Assembly: GCF_014196495.1 (NCBI RefSeq)
Contig: NZ_JACIDT010000009.1
Span: forward strand, 154,140 to 218,139
From: Sphingobium jiangsuense
GTDB taxonomy: Bacteria; Pseudomonadota; Alphaproteobacteria; Sphingomonadales; Sphingomonadaceae
Length of the DNA: 64,000 bases
Direction of reading: 5' to 3'
Within the stretch, counting starts at the first letter, position 1, and every line of letters starts with the position of its first letter. The translations under genes and the position numbers were made by a program. Positions 49,982 through 60,600 of this stretch are shown here, one piece after another. Below the pieces are notes generated by a model that was not told the DNA's origin, ran no database searches, and saw only the letters and a program-made list of their open reading frames with translations.

Positions 49982-51364
49982 ATGGAGAGGAAGCTGGGGG
50001 GCATCCGGGCATTGGCTGGGTTTACGGGGGCATGTTTTTCGGTCTGGACCCGGCAGTCCTTTTCGATCGCCGTCGTCGCGTCCCTCCTCGCCCCGGCTCC
50101 GGCGGCGGCGGAGACGTTCGAGGCGGTGCTGCGGCGCATGGCGGACGAGCATCCGAAGATCGTTTCGGCAGAGCATATGACGCAGGCGGGCCGGGCGGAC
50201 GTTTCGGCGGCGCGCGCGGGCTATCGCCCGCAATTCGGCGTCGACACCAATGTCGGCTGGGCCGACCGCACCTCCTCCAGCGCGTCCGGCTTCGCCGTGC
50301 TGCCGGAGGCGAAGGTCAGCCAGCTCGTCTATGACGGCGGCCGCACCCCGGCGGAGATCCGGCGGCGCAAGCTGCGGGTCGACCTGCTGGGGGTGCAGGA
50401 GCAGAATATCCTGGCCGACATCTCGCTCCAGCTTGCCGAGGCGTGGATCGACCATGCGCGCGCCGCCGAGCTGGTCGTGATCGGCGAGCAGCAGGTGGCC
50501 GCGCTGCGCACGCTGGAATCGCTGGTGGTGGACATAGCCGGGTTCGACCGGGGCCGCGCATCCGACGTGGTGATGGTGCAGTCGCGGCTGGAGCAGGCGG
50601 TCACCACGCTGCAAATGCGCGAGATCGCGCTGACCGAGGCGCGCGCGCGGATCCGCGAGATATCGACGCTGCCGGTGGAGCCCGCGGGCGGCATTCCCGA
50701 CATCGCGCCTTTCCTGCCGCGCAGCGCGGCCGATTGCGAGGCGCTGGTCGACGCCAGCCCCGCCGTGCGCATCGCCGATATCGAGGTGGCGGAAAATGCC
50801 GAGACGGTGCGGGGGACGCGGAACTGGTGGCTGCCGCAGCTCGCGCTGGAAGGCGCGCGCACGTCGGAGCGGACGGTGCAGGGCGACACGCGGCTGTTCA
50901 ACGGCTTCGCCTTCCGCCTGCGGGCGAGCGTGCTGCCGTTCGACAGCGGCGGCGGGCAGGCGCGGCACGAATCGGCGCGTGCCACGCTCCAGTCCGCCCG
51001 CTCGAATGCGGAGCTGACGCGCGGCTCGCTGGGCGACCGGGTGGTGCGCCTGTGGACGTTCCAGGCCCAGCGGTCGGAGCGGCTGCCGTCGCTGGAGGCG
51101 CTGGTGGGCCGGTCGGACGAGGCGCGCGCCATCGTGTTCGAGCAGTTCCGCATCGGCCGCCGTTCGATCCTCGACGTGCTGACCTACGACCTTGAGCGCT
51201 TCAACGTCCGCGTCCAGCTGGTCAATGAGCGCTTCGACATCGCGCAGACGCAATATCAGCTGATGGGCGTGCTCGGCCGCATCTACCCGGCGGTGGTGCA
51301 CGACGCCGATGCTGACCCCGCCGCCACCCCTGCCGCCACCCCTGTCGAAGGCCCGACGCCATGA
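49982..51364 (+). CDS. TolC-family outer-membrane channel of a type I secretion system
   Basis: 460 aa from ATG 49982. A hydrophobic start with ALAGFTGACFSVWTRQSFSIAVVASLLAPAPAAA fits a signal peptide cut near residue 41. The mature part has the repeated helical pattern of outer-membrane factors (TFEAVLRRMADEHPKIVSAEHMTQAGRADVSAARAGYRPQFGV, YDGGRTPAEIRRRKL, GRRSILDVLTYDLERFNVRVQLVNERFDIAQTQYQLMGVLGRIYP). C-terminal Pro/Ala/Thr-rich tail. First gene of a tight three-gene export operon; the ABC gene starts in an ATGA overlap. Confidence 0.93.
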   Translation: MERKLGGIRALAGFTGACFSVWTRQSFSIAVVASLLAPAPAAAETFEAVLRRMADEHPKIVSAEHMTQAGRADVSAARAGYRPQFGVDTNVGWADRTSSSASGFAVLPEAKVSQLVYDGGRTPAEIRRRKLRVDLLGVQEQNILADISLQLAEAWIDHARAAELVVIGEQQVAALRTLESLVVDIAGFDRGRASDVVMVQSRLEQAVTTLQMREIALTEARARIREISTLPVEPAGGIPDIAPFLPRSAADCEALVDASPAVRIADIEVAENAETVRGTRNWWLPQLALEGARTSERTVQGDTRLFNGFAFRLRASVLPFDSGGGQARHESARATLQSARSNAELTRGSLGDRVVRLWTFQAQRSERLPSLEALVGRSDEARAIVFEQFRIGRRSILDVLTYDLERFNVRVQLVNERFDIAQTQYQLMGVLGRIYPAVVHDADADPAATPAATPVEGPTP

Positions 51365-53448
51365 ACGAAGTGACCGACATCCGGCCCGGCGGCGCGCTTT
51401 CGCAAGCGGTGGCGGAGTGCCTGGCGCTGCGCGGTGTGGCGGTGAGCGAGGCGGTGCTGCACGCGCAGCTGCGCGCGGCGGAGGGCGAGGATCAGGTGCT
51501 GCGCGCCTTGGCCGAACTGGGCGTCGAGGCGCGCTGGCTTCCCGCCGATATGCTGGACGAAGGGCTGCTGCCCGCCGTCGCGACGCTGGCGGACGGGCGT
51601 TCCGTCACGCTGACGGCGCTGGCGGGCGGGCGGTTCGCCACGGCGGAGGGGGAACATCTCGACGCGGCGGAGGCCGGGCGCTGCCTCGCCTTCGGCCAGC
51701 CGCGCCTGTCCGACCGGCGCGCCGACGATCTGGTGGGCGAGGCGCGCTCCGGCTGGTTCTGGCCCGTGCTGTGGCGCTATCGCCGCTATTATTACGAGGC
51801 GGCGGCGCTGTCGGCGGTCATCAACCTGCTGTCGCTGGCGGGCATCATCTTCATGATGACGGTGTATGACCGCATCCTGCCCAACCTCGCCTTCGTCACG
51901 CTCTGGTCGCTGCTCGCGGGCGTCGGGCTGGCACTGCTGTTCGAATTCGTCTCGCGCACGGTGCGCGGCCATGCGCTCGACAGCGCGGGGAAGAAGATCG
52001 ACCTCGTGCTGGGCGACGCGGTGTTCTCGCGCGTGCTGGCGACGCGGATGGAGGCGCGGGCGCAATCGTCCGGCGCCTTCGCCAATGTGCTGAAGGAATT
52101 CGAATCGGTGCGCGGCTTCGTCACGTCGAGCACCCTGGTCGCGATCGCCGACCTGCCGTTCGCGCTGCTGTTCCTCGTCGTCTGCGCGCTGATCGGCGGG
52201 CCGCTGGTGCTGGTGCCGCTCGCCGCCTTCGTCGTCGTGCTGCTGCTCTCGCTGCTGGTGCAGATCCCGATGGCGCGGCTGGCGAACGAGAATCTGCGCG
52301 AAGCGGCGGTGCGGCACGGCACGGTGATCGAAAGCCTCGAAGGGCTGGAGACGCTGAAGGCGCTGCGGGCCGAGGGGCGGATGCGGCGGCGGCATGAGCT
52401 GTCGAGCGGTTTCATCGCCGACCGCGCCGTCACCAGCCAGAGCTGGTCCAACCTCGTCACCAACATCACCATCGCGCTGCAACAGACGGCGGCGGCGGTG
52501 CTGCTGGCCTGGGGCGTCTATCTCGCCAGCACCGGCGAGGCGACGGCGGGCGCGCTGGTCGCCTGCGTCCAGCTCAACTCGCGCGCGCTGGCGCCGCTGG
52601 TCACGCTGTCGTCGCTGGCGGTGCGGTTCCAGCAGGTGCGCTCGGCGCTGTCGAGCCTCAACGGCATCATGACCCTGCCGCTCGACCGCGACCCAGACCG
52701 CCATTTGCTGTCGAGCGACGCATGGCGCGGCGAGATAGAGCTGCGCGATGTCGGCTTTTCCTATGAGGAAGGCGCGCGGCCCGCGCTCGACGGCGTGTCG
52801 CTGAAGATCGGGCCGGGCGAGAAGGTGGCGATCCTCGGCCGGATCGGCAGCGGCAAGTCCACGCTGCTGCGCCTAATGGCGTCGCTCTATCGCCCGCAGC
52901 AGGGGCAGGTGCTGCTCGACGGGGTGGACATGACCGCGATCGAGCCCGCCGACATCCGCTCCACCCTGCTGCTGGTCGGGCAGGATGCGCGGCTGTTCCA
53001 CGGCACGCTGCGCGAGAACCTGCTGATGGCCGCGCCGCGCGGCACCGACCAGCACATGCTCCGGATTTCCGAAGCGACCGGCGTGACCGCGCTCGCCGCC
53101 GCCCATCCGCTCGGCTTCGACCGGGGCGTGGGCGAGCGCGGCGACACGCTGTCGGGCGGCCAGCGTCAGGCGGTCGCGCTCGCCCGCGCGTTGATGGCCG
53201 AGGCGCCGATGTATCTGCTCGACGAGCCGACCTCGGCGATGGACCAGCAGACCGAGGCCGAACTGCTCAAGACCATCGCCGGGCTGGGCGAGAAGGGCGG
53301 CGGCTTCGTCATCGTCACCCACAAGCACAGCGTGCTGCCGCTGGTCGACCGGCTGATCGTGATGGATGCGGGGCGCATCGTCGCTGACGGCCCGCGCGAG
53401 GCGGTGATCCGGGCTTTGTCCGAAGGCCAGGTGAGGGCCGCGTCATGA
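51361..53448 (+). CDS. Type I secretion ABC transporter (permease-ATPase with C39-like N-domain)
   Basis: 695 aa. N-terminal ~130 residues form a C39-peptidase-like domain without the catalytic Cys (SEAVLHAQLRAAEGEDQVLRALAELGVEARWL). This is typical of LssB/HlyB-type transporters of RTX proteins. Six-helix membrane domain (about 150-420). ATPase domain: Walker A GRIGSGKST, signature LSGGQRQAVALARALM, Walker B MYLLDEPTSAMD, and a His switch in VTHKHS. It drives export through TolC and HlyD. Operon with TolC (ATGA overlap) and HlyD (ATGA overlap). Confidence 0.95.
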   Translation: MNEVTDIRPGGALSQAVAECLALRGVAVSEAVLHAQLRAAEGEDQVLRALAELGVEARWLPADMLDEGLLPAVATLADGRSVTLTALAGGRFATAEGEHLDAAEAGRCLAFGQPRLSDRRADDLVGEARSGWFWPVLWRYRRYYYEAAALSAVINLLSLAGIIFMMTVYDRILPNLAFVTLWSLLAGVGLALLFEFVSRTVRGHALDSAGKKIDLVLGDAVFSRVLATRMEARAQSSGAFANVLKEFESVRGFVTSSTLVAIADLPFALLFLVVCALIGGPLVLVPLAAFVVVLLLSLLVQIPMARLANENLREAAVRHGTVIESLEGLETLKALRAEGRMRRRHELSSGFIADRAVTSQSWSNLVTNITIALQQTAAAVLLAWGVYLASTGEATAGALVACVQLNSRALAPLVTLSSLAVRFQQVRSALSSLNGIMTLPLDRDPDRHLLSSDAWRGEIELRDVGFSYEEGARPALDGVSLKIGPGEKVAILGRIGSGKSTLLRLMASLYRPQQGQVLLDGVDMTAIEPADIRSTLLLVGQDARLFHGTLRENLLMAAPRGTDQHMLRISEATGVTALAAAHPLGFDRGVGERGDTLSGGQRQAVALARALMAEAPMYLLDEPTSAMDQQTEAELLKTIAGLGEKGGGFVIVTHKHSVLPLVDRLIVMDAGRIVADGPREAVIRALSEGQVRAAS

Positions 53449-54632
53449 GCGATGCGCGCACCCTCCGCTCGCCGCTGTCGCTCGCCGCGATGCAGGACCG
53501 CCACCCCGCCTGGCTGATCTTTTCCGTGCTGCTGCTGGTCATCGTCGTCTCGCTCGTCATCTGGTCGCGCTTCGCGGTGCTGGAGGAGGTGACCACCGGC
53601 TCCGCGCAGATCGTGCCGTCGGGCAAGGTGCAGGTCATCCAGTCGCTCGAAGGCGGCATCGTCTCTGCGGTGAAGGTGCAGGAGGGCGATCTGGTCGATG
53701 CCGGCCAGCCGCTGATCGTCATCGATCCGACGCGGGCGGCATCCTCCTATAACGAGATGGAGCAGCGCCGCCGCGCGCTGATCGCGTCGGCCGCGCGGCT
53801 GCGCGCCGAGGCGAGCGCCCAGCCGCTGCACTTCCCGCCGGAGATCGCGAAGGACACGGAGCTGGTCCGCTACGAAACCGATACCTATCGCGTGCGGCGG
53901 CAGGCGGTCGATCAGGCGACCGCCGCGCTCTCCGCCTCGATCGCGCTGATGCGGCGGGAACTGGCGATCACCGGGCCGATGAGCGAGCGCGGGCTGGTGC
54001 CGGAGGTCGACGTGCTGCGGCTGCGGCGCCAGATCAACGAGGCGCAGATGCAGATCGCCGAGCGCACCAACCGCTATCGCGCCGACGCGGGCACCGAGCT
54101 TTCCAAGGTCGAGGGCGAGCTGGCGCAGGTTTCCGAGGTGGCCGCGGGCCGCCGCGATGCCGTCGAGCGCACGATCCTGCGCGCGCCGATGCGCGGCACG
54201 GTGAAGAATGTGCAGGTGACGACGATCGGCGGCGTGGTCCAGCCCGGCGCGCCGGTTATGGAGATCGTGCCGTTCCGCGACGTGCTGCTGGTCGAGGCGA
54301 AGATCCGCCCGGCCGACGTCGCCTTCATCCGGCCGGGGCAGGAGGCGACGGTGAAGCTCGCCGCCTATAACTACCTCGTCTACGGTTCGCTGCGCGGCAA
54401 GGTGGAGAATATCAGCCCGGACACGCTGCGCGACGACCGCAAGACCGGCGAGGAAGCCTTTTACCGCGTGCTGGTCAGCACCGGCCGCTCGACGCTGGTG
54501 CACAACGGCAAGCCGCTGGAGATCATGCCCGGCATGACCGGCACCGTCGATATCCTGACGGGAAAGCGCACCGTTTTCGATTATTTCCTGCGGCCCATCC
54601 TCAAAATTGAGGAGGCGTTCCGCGAACGCTGA
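53445..54632 (+). CDS. HlyD-family membrane fusion (adaptor) protein of type I secretion
   Basis: 395 aa. One N-terminal transmembrane helix (WLIFSVLLLVIVVSLVIWS, about 23-41). Lipoyl-like domain (VIQSLEGGIVSAVKVQEGDLVDAGQPLIVIDP), a coiled coil in the central region (SYNEMEQRRRALIASAARL), then the C-terminal beta domain with RAPMRGTVKNVQVTTIGGVVQPGAPVMEIVPF. It bridges the ABC protein and TolC across the periplasm. Its 3' end precedes the substrate gene by ~40 bp. Confidence 0.95.
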   Translation: MSDARTLRSPLSLAAMQDRHPAWLIFSVLLLVIVVSLVIWSRFAVLEEVTTGSAQIVPSGKVQVIQSLEGGIVSAVKVQEGDLVDAGQPLIVIDPTRAASSYNEMEQRRRALIASAARLRAEASAQPLHFPPEIAKDTELVRYETDTYRVRRQAVDQATAALSASIALMRRELAITGPMSERGLVPEVDVLRLRRQINEAQMQIAERTNRYRADAGTELSKVEGELAQVSEVAAGRRDAVERTILRAPMRGTVKNVQVTTIGGVVQPGAPVMEIVPFRDVLLVEAKIRPADVAFIRPGQEATVKLAAYNYLVYGSLRGKVENISPDTLRDDRKTGEEAFYRVLVSTGRSTLVHNGKPLEIMPGMTGTVDILTGKRTVFDYFLRPILKIEEAFRER

Positions 54633-54675
54633 TCTTATACGATTCGGTTTCGAGATAGAATGGGGGAGAGTTGAG

Positions 54676-57600
54676 ATGGCACTGGTAGCGAGAATTGCTT
54701 CGAAATCCGGCAAGCCGGTTCGCGTCGTCGCCCTGCGCAAAGGCATCAACAAGCTGGTCGCGGACAGCGACGCCGTCATCGACGTGGTGGACGAGGCGAC
54801 CGGCAAGACGGTCGATCAGGCGCAGTTCGTGCGCAACGGCACCGACGTCAGCGTCTCCGTGCCCGACGCGCTGTTCGCCGCGACGGCGGACATGGCCGGG
54901 CAGGAAGCCGGGGCGGGCGCGGCCACGGCGGCCGGGGACGATGCGGCGGCGGCGAGCGCGGGGGCCGGTGCGGGCGCCGGTGCGGGTGAGGGCGCCGGGG
55001 GCGGCAGCGGCCTTGCCTATGGCCTGCTCGGCGCGGCCGCGCTGGGCGGGCTGGTCGCGGCGGCGGCTGGCGGCGGCGGGGGCAGCAAGACCCCGCCCGA
55101 CACGACCGCGCCCACCGCGCCGACCGGTCTCGCGCTGGCGGCGGCGGACGACAGCGGCGCGTCCAACAGCGACCGCGTCACCAGCCAGACCAGCGGCCTC
55201 ACCATCACCGGCTCGGCGGAAGCGAACTCGACCGTCACCATCCGCAACGGCTCGACCGTGATCGGCACCGGCACCGCCAATGGCAGCGGCGCGTTCAGCA
55301 TCGACGTTTCGCTGGCGCAGGGCGAGCACAACCTGACCGCCGTGGCGACCGACGCGGCGGGCAATGCCAGCCCCGCCTCCGCCGCGCTGGCAATCAAGGT
55401 CGACACCACCGCGCCGTCCGTGGCGATCACCTCCTCGGCCGACACGCTGCTGGGCGCGCAGACCGCGACGCTGACCTTCACCTTCAGCGAGGCGCCGACC
55501 GGCTTCACCGAAAGCGACGTCACCGTCACCGGCGGCGGCATCAGCAACCTTGCCGTCACGCCCGGCAGCGACGGCAAGGTCTACACCGCGACCCTGACGC
55601 CCGGCGCGACGCAGGCGGGCAACCTCGCCGTCTCGATCGCCGGGGGCGCGTTCGCCGACACGGCGGGCAACGCCTCCACCGCCGCCTCGCACACTATCGC
55701 CTTCGATCCGGGCGTCAGCGGGCAGGCGATCGACGGCTATATCGCCAATGCGCTCGTCTTCCGCGACAGCAACGATAACGGCGAATGGGATCATGAGAGC
55801 TTCACCGACGCCAACGGCAACGGCCTCTACGACGAAGGCGAGGACTATCAGGACCTCGATGGCAACGGCAGGTTCACCGCCGAATATGCGACCAGAACCG
55901 ACCCGCAGGGCAATTTCACCGGCCTGTACGGCAGCGGCCGCATCGTCCTCACGCCGCTCGCGGATTCGGTCGATATCGCGACCGGCCTGCCCTTCACCGG
56001 CAAGCTGACCGCGCCCGACGGCTCCTCCGTCGTCACGCCGCTGACCACTATCGTCGAGGCGCTGGCGAGAACCGGCATCAGCGCGGAGCAGGCCGAGACG
56101 CAGGTGAAGGCCGCGCTCGGCCTCAGCAGCACGGTCGACCTCAGGACTTTCGACCCGATCGCCACGGCGGCGAGGGCGGGCGACGCCACGGCGCTCGCCG
56201 ATGCGGTCGCGGTGCACAAGGCGGCGGTCCAGGTCGCCAACATCCTCACCGTGATGGCGAGCGCGACGCAGGCGGCGCAGGCCGCCGGGGGCGCGCAGGC
56301 GGGCATCGACGCCGCCGTCAGCGTCATCGCCGGGCAGATCGGCTCGACCGGCGCGGTGGACCTCGCCAGCGCCGCGCTGATCGACCAGATCGTCCAGACG
56401 GCCGCCAGCGACAGCGGCTCCGCGGGCGCGAGCAGCGCGCTTCAGGCGCAGGCGGGCGCGCTCGGCAGCTCGCTTTCCAACGTCAACACCGCGGTCGGCG
56501 CGGCATCGGGCGAGGGCGCGGCCAACACGCTCGCCGCCATCACCACCGCCCAGATCGTCGCGCAGGAAACGCTGGCCAGCGATGTGGGCACCGCGATCAG
56601 CACCAACGCGCCGCTCGACAGCAGCGGCTATCAGGGCGACGCGCTGACCGGCAAGCTCGATGACGCCTCCACCCAGGTCGGCACGGTGATCCAGAGCGAG
56701 CCGGTGGCGCCGGGCGCGCTGGCGGCGCCCGACAAGCCGACGGTCGATGACGGCGCGCGCATCTCCGCCGGGGAACTCGCGGACAATGTCGTCGTCACCG
56801 TCACCTATCCCGCCGGCGCGGGCGCGGTCGCGGGCGACACGCTCCAGCTGATGCTGGGCGGAACGGTGCTGAAGTCGGCGACGCTGACCGCAGGCGACAT
56901 TTCGACGGGCGCGGTCGCCTTCATCCTTACGGCCGCCGATCTCGGCGCGGACGGCGCCAAGACCATCGCCGCGCGCTTCGTTTCGGCGGGCGGCACGGTC
57001 GGCAAGGAATCGGCCCCGGCGATCGTCACGCTCGACACCCAGACCGCGACGCCCACCGGCCTCGCGCTGGCGGCGGCGGACGACAGCGGCGCGTCCAGCG
57101 CGGACGGCATCACCAGCCAGAGCAGCGGCCTCACCATCACCGGCACCGCCGAGGCGAATGCGACGGTCGTGCTGAGCGAAGGCGCGACCGTGCTCGGCAC
57201 CGGCGTCGCCGACGCGGCGGGCCGGTTCAGCATCGATGTCGCGCTGGCGCAGGGCACGCACAGCATCATCGCGACCGCGACCGACATTTCCGGCAATGTC
57301 AGCACGCCTTCGACGGCGCTGGCGATCACCGTGGACACGAGCGCCCCGGCGGCGCCCGCCGGGCTGACCGCCAGCGAAGGACCGCTCCTCACCGTGGTCG
57401 AGGCGGCCGACGGCACGACCATCACCGGCACGACCGAGGCGGGCACCGCCGTCGCGCTGACGCTGACCAACGGCAGCCAGACGCTGGTGAAGCAGGCGGC
57501 GGTTTCGGGCACGTCCTTCACCGTCACGCTGACCGCCGCCGAAGTGGCCCAGCTGGGCGAGGGCTATGTCCGCTATTCGGCGGTGGCGACCGATGCGGCG

Positions 57601-60600
57601 GGCAACAGCAGCGCGCCCTCGCTCACCGGCCAGTATCTCTACACGACGCAGCCGATCGTCGCGCCGGACGTGCGCATCGATGACAGCAACAGCCCGGTCG
57701 TGCAGGAGGATGACGGCGGCATCGCCGGGGTCACGCCGCTGCACGGCGGTGGCTTCGCGGTTCACTGGATCATCGACGGCGACCGCGACGGCGATGGCGA
57801 CGCGATCGCCATCCAGCGCTTCGCCGCCGACGGCAGCAAGCAGGGCGGCATCATGCTGTTGCAGGGCATTTCGGACGATCTCGTCGCGAATGCGGGCGAC
57901 AATGCGACCTATGATCTCGCCGCGCTCGCCAATGGCGGCTATGCCCTTGGCTATTCGCTGACGCAGGAAAGCTTCGCGCGGCCGGTCAATCTTGGCTATC
58001 TGCCGGGCGGGGTGTATCTGTCCGCGCCGATCGTCGGCAAGCCGACCGAGATATTCATCAACTCGGCGCCGTCCAGTGCGACCTATGCCCTGTCCGGCAC
58101 CGGCAATGACGGCCTGCCCAAGACGGTCGCGCTGACGGTGAGCGACGGCTCCATCATCATCTCCCCGGAGATACTCGACCAATTCTCGGTGGACAACCGG
58201 TTCACCTTCGTCGTCAACGGCCTGACCCCTGGCCAGACCTTCAGCGGCGGGATCGAGGTGCAGGAGGATCTGCGCTACGACCTGTCCGAGGACCTGCAGA
58301 TCATCAGCGGCAACGGCATCGTGCTGGAAAGCGGCGTCGGCGTGCTCGGCACCGGCAGCGGCGGCCGCGTCGAGGCGTTCCGCATCGACAGCTTTTCCGG
58401 CACGCCGACCTCCGTCTTCATACGCCTCGTACCCACCATCGGCGCCACGGCGATCGCGGGCGTGGCCGGCGCAGTGTTGATGCCGGACGGCGCCGCCATC
58501 ATTCCGGTGTCGGCGGATGAGGACGGTGTCTTCCGTGTTCCCCCGGCGATCCTCTCGGTGCTGGGCGAGCATGATTATCAGGCATTCCTGATCGTCAACG
58601 GCCTCACCGCCGGATCGACGCTGACCGGCATGGTCGGCGTGCGCGAAGGCATCGCCATACCCGAAGGGGTCTTCGTCCAGACCTTCGACGCCAATGGCGC
58701 GGCGGTCGGCGGCGGCGTCCGCGTCGATGGCGGCCCGGCGCCGTTCCTCGGCGATGACGAGGATGACGCGACGGTCAAGGTGACGGCGCTGCACGGCGGC
58801 GGCTTCGTGGTCAACTGGGTGGTCGATGCGGACGGCGACGGCGATGCCGATGGCCTCGCGGTCCAGCGCTTCGCCGCCGACGGCGGCAAGCAGGGCGGCA
58901 TCATGCTGCTGGACGTGCCCGAAGATCTGCTGGACCGGCTCGACGACGTCGGCTCCTACGATCTGCATGCGCTCGCCAATGGCGGCTATGCGCTGGCCTA
59001 TTCGCTGGATCTGGAGGAGGTGCACAACTATGTGGCCATGACCCAGAACGGCAATATCCCGATCGTCGGGCGTCCGGTCGAAATCACCGTGAATTCGACG
59101 GGCAACCCGACCTATGCGATCTTGGGGACCGGCAATGACGGCAACCCCAAGTCGATCGCCGTCACCCCTGTCGACGGCACGATCCGGATCACGCAGGATA
59201 TCCTCGACCAGTTCGCGGTCGACAACCGCCTCACCCTCGCCGTCAACGGCCTGGCGTCGGGGCAGAGCGCCGGCGTGGACATCCGCGCCCTTGCCGATGT
59301 GGGCTATGATCTTTCCGCGCCGCTGCAGGCCGTGACGTCGAGCCGGCTGGTGGAGAACGGCACCGGCGTCATCGCCGCGCCGGGAGGGCGCGCCGAGGTG
59401 TTCCACATCGACAGCACCACGGATACGCCCGGCCCGGTGACCATGCTGCTCGTTCTTCCTTATGGCGTGGGATCGATCGATCTGACGGGCATCCCGCATG
59501 TCGTGCTGCCCGGCGAGATGATCCTCCTCACCGGTGTGACGCCCGACTCCAACGGCGACTATCGCGTGCCGCAGGCGATCCTCAACCAGCTCTGGGATCA
59601 GGATTTCAGCGCGGCGCTGCTGGTCGGCGGCCAGACGGACGGCGGCACGGTGACCGGCACGGTCGGCGTGCGCGAGGCCATTCCCCATGCGGAGGGCGTC
59701 TATGTCCATAGCTTCGACGCCAATGGCGCGCTGCTGCCCGGTTCGGGCGAGCGGCTCGACGGCCCGGCGCATCCCTTCGCGAACGGCAATGACTTCGCCG
59801 TCCGGGTGACGCCGCTCGACAATGGCGGCTATGTGGTCAACTGGCTGGTGGACCAGAATGGCGACGGCGACGGCGATGGCTTCGCGATCCAGCGCTTCGC
59901 CGCCGACGGCAGCAAGGACGGCGGGGTCGTGGTGCTGCAAGGGCTGGCGGACAGCCTGCTGCGCAGCGACGACATCGATTCCTTCGATCTGCAGGCGCTC
60001 GACAATGGCGGCTATGTGCTGACCTATGTGGCCGAGATGAACGAGGTGGATCGTCCGCTGTTCTTCAACGGCCCGGCCTCCACCGGCCCGATCATCGGGC
60101 GGCCGACGGACATTTCCTTCAGCGGCTCGATCGGCGGGGCGACCATCATGCTCCACGGCACCGGCAATGACGGCCTCGCCAAGGCGGTCCAGCTCTATCC
60201 GGACGGCACGCATGTCCAGATCACGCAGGAGATTCTCGACCAGTTCGGCATCGACAACCGCTTCACGCTGGCGGTGAGCGGATTGCCCGCGGGGCAGCAG
60301 GTTGCCGCCTATTACACCGCGCTGGAGGATGTTCGCTACGACACCACTGCGGCCCTGCAGGACGTTTCGATCAGTCGCGCCACGTTGCAGCTCGCGCCGA
60401 ATATTTTCGGCGCGGTGCTCTCCGTGCCGGACGGGCGGGTGGAATCCTTCCACATCGATGCGATGGGGGGCACGCCCACGGCCGTCAACCTGATGATCAA
60501 TCCGGTGGAACCCGGTTCGATCACGATACCGGGCATCACCCCGGCGCCCAACGGCACCCTCACGATCAGCGGCATCACGCCGGACGGCAACGGCGTCTAT